A DNA stretch of 64,000 nt. It comes from Tepidimonas aquatica (lineage in GTDB: Bacteria; Pseudomonadota; Gammaproteobacteria; Burkholderiales; Burkholderiaceae_C). The stretch is from NCBI RefSeq assembly GCF_007556585.1, contig NZ_VJNA01000006.1:1-64000 (forward strand), in the 5' to 3' direction. Within the stretch, counting starts at the first letter, position 1. Each line of letters opens with the position of its first letter. A program made the translations under genes and the position numbers. Shown here piece after piece: positions 49,857-58,294 of the stretch. Below the pieces are notes generated by a model. The model was not told the DNA's origin. It did no database searches and saw only the letters and a list, made by a program, of their open reading frames with translations.

Positions 49857-50831
49857 TCAAGCGCCGCGCTTGCGCAGCCGGGCGATGAAGAAGGCGTCGG
49901 TGCGCCGCGTGGGCAAGATACGTCGCGCCAGTGACAGGTCGGGGTGCAAGGTTTGGCCGTGCCAAGCCGTCAGTCCGGGCAGCGCCGGCAACTCGACCGG
50001 CCACGGCAGCGGCTCCAACGTCATGTCGTCGCGTGCTCGCAGCAGCCCGTCGACGACGCATTCGTTTTCCTCGGGCGACAGCGAGCAGGTGCTGTACACC
50101 AACACCCCGCCGGGGCGCAGCGCCTCGGCCGCGGAGTGGATCAGGCGCGCTTGCAGCGCGGCGCTGGCGCGCACCTTGCGCGGGCTCCAATGGTGCCACG
50201 ACGTGGGGTCGAGCCGCGTGAACTGCGCCTGCGACGAGCACGGCGCATCCAGCAGCACGCGTGCGAAGCGCTGCGGCACCAGCCGCCCCACCACCGTGCC
50301 GTCCTTCAGGTACGGCTGGGCGCAGCGCACACCCAGCCGCAGCAGGTTGGCCCGCATGCGGTGAAAGCGCGCCCGCACCGGCTCCACCGCCGCGATGCGA
50401 CCCTGGTTGCCCATCAGCGCCGCCATCAGCGCTGTTTTGCCTCCGGGCGCGGCGGCCAGGTCCAGCACCTCCTCACCCGGCTGGGGTTGCAACGCCCACA
50501 CCGCCGCCATGCTGGCCAGCCCCTGGATGTAGACCACGCCCTGCTCGACGAGTGGGTGGTGGGTCAACGCGCTGCGCCAGTGGGGCTCGACCTCGTACAC
50601 CCCGAGCGCGGCGTCGATCGGCCGCGGTGCCAGCGGGGCCAGGGCTTGAAGCACCTGGTCGGGGTCGTGGCCACGCAGGGGGTTGAGGCGCCACACCACC
50701 GTTTTGGGCGCGGTGTAGCTGGCCTGCACGGTGTGGCGCCACGCCGCAGGCAACAAGGCGTCGAGCAATTCGGCAAAAGCCGTCGGCAGGGGCGGCAGTG
50801 CGTCGAGGGGCGTGGGACGCGGGTCGGCCAT
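49857..50831 (-). CDS. RsmB/NOP2-type RNA cytosine-C5 methyltransferase
   Basis: This enzyme methylates C5 of a cytosine in rRNA or tRNA using SAM. The 324-residue protein has the SAM-binding motif LDLAAAPGGKTALMAALM. The two cysteines of the m5C mechanism are in motif IV LLDAPCSSQAQFTRLD and motif VI VYSTCSLSPEENE. ALGVYEVEPHWRSALTHHPL is the N-terminal RNA-binding segment. There is no NusB-like domain as in full-length RsmB, so it is a stand-alone NSUN/YebU-like member with unassigned target. It ends 9 bp from the convergent MFS gene and starts 7 bp after the ABC-F stop, so it is co-transcribed with the genes to its right. Confidence 0.9.
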   Translation of the reverse strand: MADPRPTPLDALPPLPTAFAELLDALLPAAWRHTVQASYTAPKTVVWRLNPLRGHDPDQVLQALAPLAPRPIDAALGVYEVEPHWRSALTHHPLVEQGVVYIQGLASMAAVWALQPQPGEEVLDLAAAPGGKTALMAALMGNQGRIAAVEPVRARFHRMRANLLRLGVRCAQPYLKDGTVVGRLVPQRFARVLLDAPCSSQAQFTRLDPTSWHHWSPRKVRASAALQARLIHSAAEALRPGGVLVYSTCSLSPEENECVVDGLLRARDDMTLEPLPWPVELPALPGLTAWHGQTLHPDLSLARRILPTRRTDAFFIARLRKRGA

Positions 50832-50838
50832 CGCAGGG

Positions 50839-52824
50839 TCAGGGTAGGGCAGCCGCGTCGGCGGCGGCCTGGCGTTGCAGCGCCTCGATCGCCTCGGCCA
50901 CCGTCAGCCAGCGTTGTTCGACTTCGGCCAGCTCGGCCTGCACGGCTTTCAGTCGCCGCCCGGCTTCGGCCCGGGTCGCGGCGTCGCTGGCAGCACCCAA
51001 CTGCGCCAGCAGCGCGTCCTGTTCGGCGCTGAGGGCGTCGAGCCGCGCTTCCAGGGCCGCGTGCTCGCGCTGGTAGGGCCGCAGCTGGTTGGCCACGTGC
51101 TGGCGGCGCTGGGCCTGCTCACGTCGGCGCTGCTGCGGGGTGGGTGAGGGCGTCGCAGGATTGGCCGAGGCCGCGGCGGGGGATGCCAGCGCTTCGCGAC
51201 GCTGTCGGGCCTGCTCCAGCAAGTAGCGCTGGTAGTCGTCCAAGTCGCCGTCGAACGGTTGCAGCCGGCCGCCGCCGACGAGCCAAAAGGTGTCGCACAC
51301 CGAGCGCAGCAGCGCCCGGTCGTGGCTGACCAGCAGCACCGTGCCGTCAAAGCCGGTCAGCGCCAGCGCCAAGGCCTCGCGCGTGCTGAGGTCGAGGTGG
51401 TTGGTCGGTTCATCCAGCAGCAGGTGGGGACGCTGCCAGATCAGCAGGGCCAACGCCAGGCGCGCCCGCTCGCCACCGCTCATCGTCCCCACGGGCTGCA
51501 GCGCGGCATCGCCGTCGAACTGCAGGCTGCCCAAAAACGTGCGCAGGTCCTGCTCGCGTGTGCTTTGGCCGTTGAACAAGGCACCGGCGGCCTCGGTGTC
51601 ACGTGCCAGGCGCTGCAGGTGTTGCAGTGGGGTCTCGTCGGCGCGCAGCACGTCGAGCTCGTGCTGGGCAAAGTAGCCGATGCGCAAACCTCGGCCCACC
51701 TGCACCCGCCCCGCCAGCGGCGGCAGCACCCCGACCAGCGTCTTGACCAGCGTGGATTTGCCCTGCCCGTTGGCGCCCAGGATGCCGATGCGTTGCCCGG
51801 GCAGGACGCTGCAACGGATGCCCTCGACGATCGGGCGGCTGGTGCCTGCGGCGTCAAGGTAACCGACGGTGACGTCGTGCAGCGTCAGCATCGGGTTGGG
51901 CATCTGCCCAGGATCGGCGAATTCGAACGCGAGCTCGCCGGCGGTCAGCACCGGCGCCACGCGCTCCATGCGCGCCAAGGCCTTGAGCCGGCTTTGCGCC
52001 TGGCGCGCCTTGGTGGCTTTGGCGCGAAAGCGATCGACAAAGCGCTGCAGCTGCGCGATGCGCTCTTGCTGGCGCAGCCACGCAGCTTGCTGCTGCTGCA
52101 GCTGCTGCGCCCGCTGGGCCTCGAAGTGGCTGTAGTTGCCGCCGTAGCGTTGCAGGCGTGCGTGTTCCAGGTGCAGCGTGATGCGCGTGACGGCGTCGAG
52201 GAATTCGCGGTCGTGGCTGATGACGAGCAACGTGCCGGCAAAGCGCTGCAGCCAGCCCTCCAGCCACACCAACGCGTCCAGGTCCAGGTGGTTGGTCGGC
52301 TCGTCCAGCAGCAACAGGTCGGCCGGGCACATCAAGGCCCGCGCCAGCTGCAGCCGCATGCGCCAGCCACCCGAAAAATGGTTGACCGGGCGCTGCAGCT
52401 CCGGCATGGCAAAGCCCAACCCCAGCAGCAGCGCCTGGGCGCGTGCACGCGCGTCGTGCGCGCCAGCGTCGGCCAGCGCAGCGTGCGCCAGCGCGATGGC
52501 TTCACCGTCGCCACGGGCCTCCGCCTGGGCGAGCTGGGCCTGCGCTTCGGCCAACCGGGTGTCGCCCGCGAGCACGAAGTCGGTCGCGGCCAGATCGCTG
52601 TCGGGGATCTCCTGCGCGACGTGGGCCACGCGCCACTGCCGCGGCAGCTCGACCTGACCGGCGTCCTCGTGCAGCTCTCCGCGCAGCAACGCCAACAAGC
52701 TGGACTTGCCCGAGCCGTTGCGCCCAACCAGGCCAACCTTGTCGCCCGCGTGCAGGGTCAAATCGACGCCGTCGAGCACCACCTTGGCGCCGCGGCGCAG
52801 CGTGACGTTGCGCAACGTGATCAT
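50839..52824 (-). CDS. ABC-F family ATPase (YheS/Uup-like)
   Basis: ABC-F proteins lack membrane domains and act on ribosomes. The 661-residue chain has two ATPase domains. Domain 1 has Walker A LVGRNGSGKSSLLAL, signature FSGGWRMRLQLARAL and Walker B LLLLDEPTNHLD. The P-site tRNA interaction region (about 240-300) is charged and Gln/Arg-rich. Domain 2 has Walker A ILGANGQGKSTLVK, signature MSGGERARLALALL and Walker B LLLDEPTNHLD. The C-terminal extension (about 560-650) is a coiled coil as in YheS/Uup. The start at 52824 overlaps the prmB stop region by four bases. Confidence 0.93.
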   Translation of the reverse strand: MITLRNVTLRRGAKVVLDGVDLTLHAGDKVGLVGRNGSGKSSLLALLRGELHEDAGQVELPRQWRVAHVAQEIPDSDLAATDFVLAGDTRLAEAQAQLAQAEARGDGEAIALAHAALADAGAHDARARAQALLLGLGFAMPELQRPVNHFSGGWRMRLQLARALMCPADLLLLDEPTNHLDLDALVWLEGWLQRFAGTLLVISHDREFLDAVTRITLHLEHARLQRYGGNYSHFEAQRAQQLQQQQAAWLRQQERIAQLQRFVDRFRAKATKARQAQSRLKALARMERVAPVLTAGELAFEFADPGQMPNPMLTLHDVTVGYLDAAGTSRPIVEGIRCSVLPGQRIGILGANGQGKSTLVKTLVGVLPPLAGRVQVGRGLRIGYFAQHELDVLRADETPLQHLQRLARDTEAAGALFNGQSTREQDLRTFLGSLQFDGDAALQPVGTMSGGERARLALALLIWQRPHLLLDEPTNHLDLSTREALALALTGFDGTVLLVSHDRALLRSVCDTFWLVGGGRLQPFDGDLDDYQRYLLEQARQRREALASPAAASANPATPSPTPQQRRREQAQRRQHVANQLRPYQREHAALEARLDALSAEQDALLAQLGAASDAATRAEAGRRLKAVQAELAEVEQRWLTVAEAIEALQRQAAADAAALP

Positions 52825-53753
52825 GGCGTGCTGGACCGTGGATCCGCAGGCAGCTGCGGTTGCGCCAGGGTGAGCGCCACGTGGGTGACGAGCAGCACGG
52901 CGTCGGGCCCGGCGCTGGTGTGCAGCCAGTGCACCGGCAGCGCGGGGAAGGCGGCTTCGAAGTGTGCGCGCTCGTGCCCAATTTCCAGCACCAGCACGCC
53001 GTGCTCGGTCATGTGCTGCGCGGCGTGCGCCAACAGATGGCGCACGAAGTCCAAGCCGTCGTCGCCGCCGTCCAGCGCCAGCGCCGGCTCGGCGCGGTAC
53101 TCGGGGGGCAGGGCGGCCATGCTGGCACGGTTGACGTAAGGCGGGTTGCACAGGATCAGGTCGTAGCGGCCATCGATCCCTTGCCAGCCATCGGCGTGCA
53201 GCAGGCGGATGCGGTGCTGCAGCCCATGGCGCTCGACGTTGCGGGCTGCGACGCTGAGCGCGTCGGTGCTGATGTCGCTGGCGTCCAGGGTGACGTCGGG
53301 CCACGCCATCGCGGCCAGCACCGCCAACGATCCGTTGCCGGTGCACATATCCAGCACCCGCAGTGTGTCGGGCGACAACCACGGGTCCAGCGCATCGGCT
53401 TGCGGGGCGGCGGCGATCAGTTCGGCCAACAGGCTGCGCGGCACGATGACGCGCTCGTCCACATCGAAAGGCACGCCCTGCAGCCACGCTTCGCCGGTGA
53501 GGTAGGCGGCCGGCTTGCGGGTGCGGATGCGCTCGTCGATCAGCGCCGCCACCGCCGCGGCCTGTGTGGGTGTGACGGGGTGTTGGCCGTGCGCATCGAG
53601 GTCGAGGTCCAGCGGCAGGCCCAACCGCCACAGCACCAGCCAGGCGGCTTCGTCGCGCGCGCAGGTGGTGCCGTGGCCGAAGCTGACGCCGGCGGCCTGC
53701 AGGCGAGCTTCGGCCTGCTGCAACAGCGCCGCAAGGGTGATGCCGTCGCTCAT
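52821..53753 (-). CDS. prmB: 50S ribosomal protein L3 N5-glutamine methyltransferase
   Basis: PrmB methylates a Gln of ribosomal protein L3 during ribosome assembly. The 310-residue protein has a helical N-terminal domain and a SAM-dependent domain with [17 protein letters not shown] as motif I and the amide-binding [15 protein letters not shown] (NPPY). The segment [10 protein letters not shown] and the family ending [14 protein letters not shown] support PrmB over PrmC. ATG 53753 overlaps the dapE stop by four bases, and its own end overlaps the ABC-F start. Confidence 0.93.
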   Translation of the reverse strand: MSDGITLAALLQQAEARLQAAGVSFGHGTTCARDEAAWLVLWRLGLPLDLDLDAHGQHPVTPTQAAAVAALIDERIRTRKPAAYLTGEAWLQGVPFDVDERVIVPRSLLAELIAAAPQADALDPWLSPDTLRVLDMCTGNGSLAVLAAMAWPDVTLDASDISTDALSVAARNVERHGLQHRIRLLHADGWQGIDGRYDLILCNPPYVNRASMAALPPEYRAEPALALDGGDDGLDFVRHLLAHAAQHMTEHGVLVLEIGHERAHFEAAFPALPVHWLHTSAGPDAVLLVTHVALTLAQPQLPADPRSSTP

Positions 53754-54916
53754 GCCAGCCCCACCAGCCGTTGCAGCACGCGCAGGTAGACCGCGGTCAA
53801 CGTCTCCAGGTCGTCCAGCGCCACGTGCTCGTCGATTTTGTGGATGCTGGCGTTGGGAGGCCCAAGCTCGACGACCTGCGGGCAAATCTGTGCGATGAAG
53901 CGCCCGTCGCTGGTGCCGCCGCTGGTGGACAGTTCGGTGGCCAGCCCGGTGACGTCGGCGATGGCGTCGCGCACGGCGTCCACCAGGGGACCTGCGGGGG
54001 TCAGGAAAGGCAGCCCTCCCACGGTCCATTCGAGGCTGTAGTCGTCACCGGCGCGCAGGCCGTGGCGCGCCAGCACCTCGTGCACGCGGGCTTGCAGGCC
54101 CGCGGGGGTGGATTCGGTGCTGAAGCGGAAGTTGAAGTCCACCACCACGGTGCCAGGGATGACGTTGGTGGCTCCAGTGCCGCCGTGGATGTTGCTAACC
54201 TGCCAGGTGGTGGGGGGGAAGTGGTCGTTGCCGTCGTCCCAGCGCGTGGCCACCAGCTCGGCCAGCGCGGGCGCCAGCAAGTGGATGGGGTTGCGCGCCA
54301 GGTGCGGGTAGGCGATGTGGCCCTGGATGCCATGGACCGTCAGGCGACCGCTCATCGTGCCGCGGCGGCCGTTTTTGATCATGTCGCCGGTGCGCTGCAC
54401 GCTGGTGGGCTCGCCCACGATGCACATGTCCAGCCGCTGGCCGCGCTGGCGCAGTGCGTCGCACACGACGACGGTGCCGTCACGCGCCGGTCCTTCTTCG
54501 TCGCTGGTGAGCAAAAAACCCAGCGCCAACGGCGGGTTGGGGTGCTGCGCCAGCAGCCGCTCGCAGGTCACCACCATCGCCGCCAGCGATCCTTTCATGT
54601 CGGCCGCGCCACGGCCGTACAGCTTGCCGTCGCGCACCGTGGGGGTGAAGGGGTCGCTGCTCCAGCGCTCCAGTGGGCCGGTGGGGACGACATCGGTGTG
54701 GCCCGCAAACACCAACACCGGGGCATCCGGCGTGGCGCCCGGGCGCAGCGCCCACAGGTTGGTGACGCGAAAATCCTCCGGGCCACTGACGATGGTTTCG
54801 CACCCAAACCCCAGCGCCTGCAAACGCGCGGCGATCAGCGCTTGGCAGCCAGCGTCGTGCGGGGTGACGGAAGGACAACGAATCAGGGCTTCGGCCAGGC
54901 GCAGGGTGTCAGACAT
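53750..54916 (-). CDS. dapE: Succinyl-diaminopimelate desuccinylase
   Basis: DapE removes succinate from N-succinyl-LL-diaminopimelate, giving the precursor of meso-DAP and lysine. The 388-residue di-zinc peptidase (M20 family) has the metal ligands in [29 protein letters not shown] and [23 protein letters not shown] and [20 protein letters not shown] are the DapE-specific C-terminal segments. ATG 54916 gives [19 protein letters not shown]; an upstream start at 54946 adds an unlikely Pro/Cys-rich tail. It lies 45 bp after pilU. dapD and dapC are in the same block, so three DAP-pathway steps are clustered. Confidence 0.96.
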   Translation of the reverse strand: MSDTLRLAEALIRCPSVTPHDAGCQALIAARLQALGFGCETIVSGPEDFRVTNLWALRPGATPDAPVLVFAGHTDVVPTGPLERWSSDPFTPTVRDGKLYGRGAADMKGSLAAMVVTCERLLAQHPNPPLALGFLLTSDEEGPARDGTVVVCDALRQRGQRLDMCIVGEPTSVQRTGDMIKNGRRGTMSGRLTVHGIQGHIAYPHLARNPIHLLAPALAELVATRWDDGNDHFPPTTWQVSNIHGGTGATNVIPGTVVVDFNFRFSTESTPAGLQARVHEVLARHGLRAGDDYSLEWTVGGLPFLTPAGPLVDAVRDAIADVTGLATELSTSGGTSDGRFIAQICPQVVELGPPNASIHKIDEHVALDDLETLTAVYLRVLQRLVGLA

Positions 54917-54961
54917 GGTGGCTGGGCAACACGGTGGCACGGCCAACGGTGGCGCGTGCGC

Positions 54962-56116
54962 TCAGGGGTTGGGGGGCAAAAAGCCTTCGAACGACGGCCC
55001 AGCTCCCTTGCCAGGCTCGGTGGGGGTCGCCGCAGTTTGGGCCAAGGCGCGCGCACGGTCGTCGTTTTGCAGCCGCCACAGCAGGTTGGTCGGCGAGTCG
55101 GCGTAGGCCAGCCCCTCTTCGCGTGTGATGCGGTCGGCCAGGATCAGCCGCGCCAAATCGGCCTCGAACGTCTGGGACTCTTCGGCCATCGATTTTTCCA
55201 GCGCCTCACGCACGCCAAAGAAGTCGGCCTTTTCGATCAGCTCGCTGATCAGCCGTGTGTTGACCATCACTTCCACGGCCGGCACGCGCCCACCGTCCAC
55301 CGCGCGCAGCAGCCGCTGCGACACGATGGCTTTGAGCGACGAGGCCAGGTCGTTGAGCATCGTCGGCCGCACCTCGACGGGATAGAAGTTGAGGATGCGG
55401 TTGAGCGCCTGGTAGCTGTTGTTGGCGTGCAGCGTGGCCAGCACCAGGTGACCCGACTGGGCGTAGGCGATCGCCTGCGACATGGTTTCGCGGTCGCGGA
55501 TTTCGCCGATCAGGATCACGTCCGGTGCCTGGCGCAGGGCGTTTTTCAGCGCCACCTGCAACGATTCGGTGTCGGTGCCGACTTCGCGCTGGTTGACCAC
55601 CGACTTTTTATTCTTGAACAGGTACTCGATCGGGTCTTCGATCGTCAGGATGTGTCCGGTGGTGTGCTCGTTGCGGTGGTCCAGCAGCGCCGCCAGCGTC
55701 GTGCTTTTGCCCGACCCGGTGGCGCCGACGACCAGCATCAGCCCGCGCTTGGCCATGATCATCTGTGTCAGCACCGGAGGGATGCCCAGCTCGCTGACCT
55801 TCGGAATCTGGCCGCTGATGAAGCGCACCACCACCGCGCAGGTGCCACGCTGGCGCATCGCGCTGATACGAAAGCGACCCACGCCTTCGATCGGGATGGC
55901 GATGTTGAGTTCGCCGGTGCGCTCGAACGCTTGCAAATGGTCGGGCTTGACGACCTCGGCCAGCAGCCGGTACGGTCCGTCGGCCGGCAACGGCTGGGCG
56001 TTGACCGGCATCGTGACGCCGTTGATCTTGATGAGCGCGGGCGCCGAGGCCGACAAATAGATGTCAGAGGCCTTTTTGTCGGCCATCAGCCGCAGCAGTT
56101 GTTCCATCGGGCCCAT
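54962..56116 (-). CDS. pilU: Type IV pilus ATPase PilU (PilT-like)
   Basis: PilU is an accessory retraction ATPase of type IV pili. The 384-residue protein has an N-terminal PAS-like domain (ASDIYLSASAPALIKINGVT) and a RecA-like domain with Walker A VVGATGSGKSTTLA, the Asp box TIEDPIEYLFKNKKS, Walker B VILIGEIRD and the His box HLVLATLHANNS. The AIRNLIRE motif of PilT is missing; ISELIEKADFFGVREALEKS and a longer tail are PilU-like. pilT is not adjacent. It sits between dapD and dapE, a non-pilus context, though a FimV-like gene and a GspE-like ATPase are elsewhere in the window. Confidence 0.88.
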   Translation of the reverse strand: MGPMEQLLRLMADKKASDIYLSASAPALIKINGVTMPVNAQPLPADGPYRLLAEVVKPDHLQAFERTGELNIAIPIEGVGRFRISAMRQRGTCAVVVRFISGQIPKVSELGIPPVLTQMIMAKRGLMLVVGATGSGKSTTLAALLDHRNEHTTGHILTIEDPIEYLFKNKKSVVNQREVGTDTESLQVALKNALRQAPDVILIGEIRDRETMSQAIAYAQSGHLVLATLHANNSYQALNRILNFYPVEVRPTMLNDLASSLKAIVSQRLLRAVDGGRVPAVEVMVNTRLISELIEKADFFGVREALEKSMAEESQTFEADLARLILADRITREEGLAYADSPTNLLWRLQNDDRARALAQTAATPTEPGKGAGPSFEGFLPPNP

Positions 56117-56149
56117 GGTGGCGTCGTCCTGTTCGCTGGTGCGGCCGCC

Positions 56150-56977
56150 TCAATCCCGCAGCAGTTCGTTGAGGCTGGTCTTGGCGCGCGTTTGCGCGTC
56201 GACCCGCTTGACGATGATGGCCGCGTACAGGCTGTACTTGCCGCCCTCTTTGGGCAGGCTGCCGCTGATGACCACCGAGCCGGCCGGCACGCGCCCGTAG
56301 AGGATTTCGCCGGTGGTGCGGTCATAGATCGGGGTGCTTTGGCCGATGTAGACGCCCATTGAGATGACGGAGTTTTCCTCGACGATGACGCCCTCGACGA
56401 TTTCGGAGCGTGCGCCGATGAAGCAGTTGTCCTCGATGATCGTGGGGTTGGCTTGCAGCGGCTCCAGCACGCCGCCCAGGCCGACGCCGCCGGACAGGTG
56501 CACGTTTTTGCCCACCTGGGCGCACGAACCCACGGTGGCCCAGGTGTCGACCATCGTGCCCTCGTCAACGTAAGCGCCGATGTTGACGTACGACGGCATC
56601 AGGATCGCCCCCTTGGCGATATAGCTGCCGCGGCGCGCCACCGCCGGCGGCACCACGCGCACGCCGGTGGCGGCCAGCTCTTGCGGCGACATGCGCCCAA
56701 ATTTGGTCGGCACCTTGTCGAAAAAGCCCAAGTCACCGGCGCGCATCAACTCGTTGTCGCGCAGCCGAAAGCTCAGCAACACCGCTTTTTTGATCCACTG
56801 GTGCACGGTCCACTGGCCGACGCCATGGCGCGTAGCCACCCGCAGCCGCCCGGCGTCGAGCTCGGCGATGACGTGCTCGACCGCATCGACCACCTCGTGC
56901 GGGGCGTTGCCCGGCGAGAGCTGCGCGCGGTTGTCCCAGGCGTTTTCGATGATGGCTTGCAGTGCGTCTTGCGTCAT
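56150..56977 (-). CDS. dapD: 2,3,4,5-tetrahydropyridine-2,6-dicarboxylate N-succinyltransferase
   Basis: DapD uses succinyl-CoA to succinylate tetrahydrodipicolinate, starting the succinylase branch of DAP/lysine synthesis. The 275-residue protein has an N-terminal helical domain ([20 protein letters not shown]) and a left-handed beta helix with hexapeptide repeats ([20 protein letters not shown], then [20 protein letters not shown]). The conserved ending [12 protein letters not shown] is present. It is followed by pilU after a 33-bp gap, and dapC lies upstream. Confidence 0.97.
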   Translation of the reverse strand: MTQDALQAIIENAWDNRAQLSPGNAPHEVVDAVEHVIAELDAGRLRVATRHGVGQWTVHQWIKKAVLLSFRLRDNELMRAGDLGFFDKVPTKFGRMSPQELAATGVRVVPPAVARRGSYIAKGAILMPSYVNIGAYVDEGTMVDTWATVGSCAQVGKNVHLSGGVGLGGVLEPLQANPTIIEDNCFIGARSEIVEGVIVEENSVISMGVYIGQSTPIYDRTTGEILYGRVPAGSVVISGSLPKEGGKYSLYAAIIVKRVDAQTRAKTSLNELLRD

Positions 56978-57010
56978 GGTGGGTGCGTGGCGTGATGGGT
57001 GGTTGGGGTA

Positions 57011-58252
57011 TCAGGCGCGCACGAAGCGCACGATGCGCTCGGCGGCTTCCAGGCATTCGTCCAGCCCGGCCACCAGCGCCATGCGTACTCGGCCGGCGCC
57101 AGGGTTGTGACCCGCGTGCATGCGCGCCAGGAAGCTGCCAGGCAAAACGGTCACATTGTATTGGGCCAGCAACAGCCGCGCGAAATCGGTGTCATCGCCA
57201 CCATCGACGCCGCCAAAGCGCGCGGGCACCTTGGCCCACAGGTAAAACCCGGCGTCGGGCAGGCGCACGTCCATCACCTCGGCCAGCCGCGGCGTCACGC
57301 GCTCGAACTTGGCGCGGTACAGTGCACGGTTGGCCTCGACGTGCGCCTCGTCGGCCCAGGCTGCGGCGCTGGCCTGTTGCACCGCCACGCCCATCGCGCT
57401 GCCGTGGTAGGTGCGGTACAGCGTGAAGGCGCGCACGAGGGCCGCGTCGCCTGCCACGAAGCCGCTGCGCAGCCCCGGCGCGTTGCTGCGTTTGGACAGG
57501 CTGGTCAGCATCAGCAGCCGCCGAAAATCCCGCCGTCCCAGCGCCACCGCCGCCTGCAGCGCCCCCAGCGGCGGCTCGTCGCGGAAATAAATCTCGCTGT
57601 AGCACTCGTCGCTGGCGATGACAAAGCCGAAGCGGTCGCTCAACTCGAACAATCGGCGCCATTCGTCCAGCGGCATCACCGCCCCAGTGGGGTTGCCCGG
57701 GGAACAGGCGTACACCAACTGCGTGCGTGCCCACACCGACTCGGGCACGCTGTCCCAATCGGTGGCGAAGTTGCGCGCCGGGTTGCTGGGCGCGTACCAG
57801 GGCTGTGCACCCGCCAGCAGCGCTGCTCCCTCGTAGATCTGGTAAAACGGGTTGGGGCACACCACCACCGGCTCGGTGCCGCGCGCAAACGCACGCGGGT
57901 CCACCACCACCTGCGCCAGGGCAAACAGCGCCTCGCGCGAGCCCAGCGTCGGCAACACCTGGGTGGCTGGGTCCAGCGTCACGCCGTAGCGTCGTTGCAG
58001 CCACGCCGCGCACGCCGCTTTGAGCTCAGCCGTGCCAGCGGTGGCCGGGTAGGTGGCCAGGCCCGCCGGGCTGTCGATGGCCACGTGCAACGCCTGGGTC
58101 AGCACCGCCGGGGTCGGGTGGCGCGGCTCGCCGATGCCTAGGTTGATCGGCGTGTAGTCCGGGTTAGGGGTGATGTCGGCGGTCAGCGCGCGCAAGCGCT
58201 CGAACGGGTAGGGCTGCAGCCGCTGCAGCAGGGGGTTGCCGGCAAAGTCCAT
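57011..58252 (-). CDS. dapC: Succinyldiaminopimelate transaminase
   Basis: DapC is a PLP-dependent aminotransferase that converts N-succinyl-2-amino-6-ketopimelate to N-succinyl-LL-DAP. The 413-residue fold-type I enzyme begins MDFAGNPLLQRLQPYPFERL. The stretch PINLGIGEPRHPTP binds substrate, SPGNPTGAVMPLDEW holds the conserved Asn, SDECYSEIYF the Asp and Tyr, and LTSLSKRSNAPGLRSGF the PLP Lys. It lies next to dapD, giving dapC-dapD-pilU-dapE, which favours DapC over other class I transaminases. The start (58252) diverges from smc with a 42-bp gap. Confidence 0.94.
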   Translation of the reverse strand: MDFAGNPLLQRLQPYPFERLRALTADITPNPDYTPINLGIGEPRHPTPAVLTQALHVAIDSPAGLATYPATAGTAELKAACAAWLQRRYGVTLDPATQVLPTLGSREALFALAQVVVDPRAFARGTEPVVVCPNPFYQIYEGAALLAGAQPWYAPSNPARNFATDWDSVPESVWARTQLVYACSPGNPTGAVMPLDEWRRLFELSDRFGFVIASDECYSEIYFRDEPPLGALQAAVALGRRDFRRLLMLTSLSKRSNAPGLRSGFVAGDAALVRAFTLYRTYHGSAMGVAVQQASAAAWADEAHVEANRALYRAKFERVTPRLAEVMDVRLPDAGFYLWAKVPARFGGVDGGDDTDFARLLLAQYNVTVLPGSFLARMHAGHNPGAGRVRMALVAGLDECLEAAERIVRFVRA

Positions 58253-58294
58253 GGGGCGCAATGGTAGCGGCTGGCGCCCGTACACTAGCGCCCC

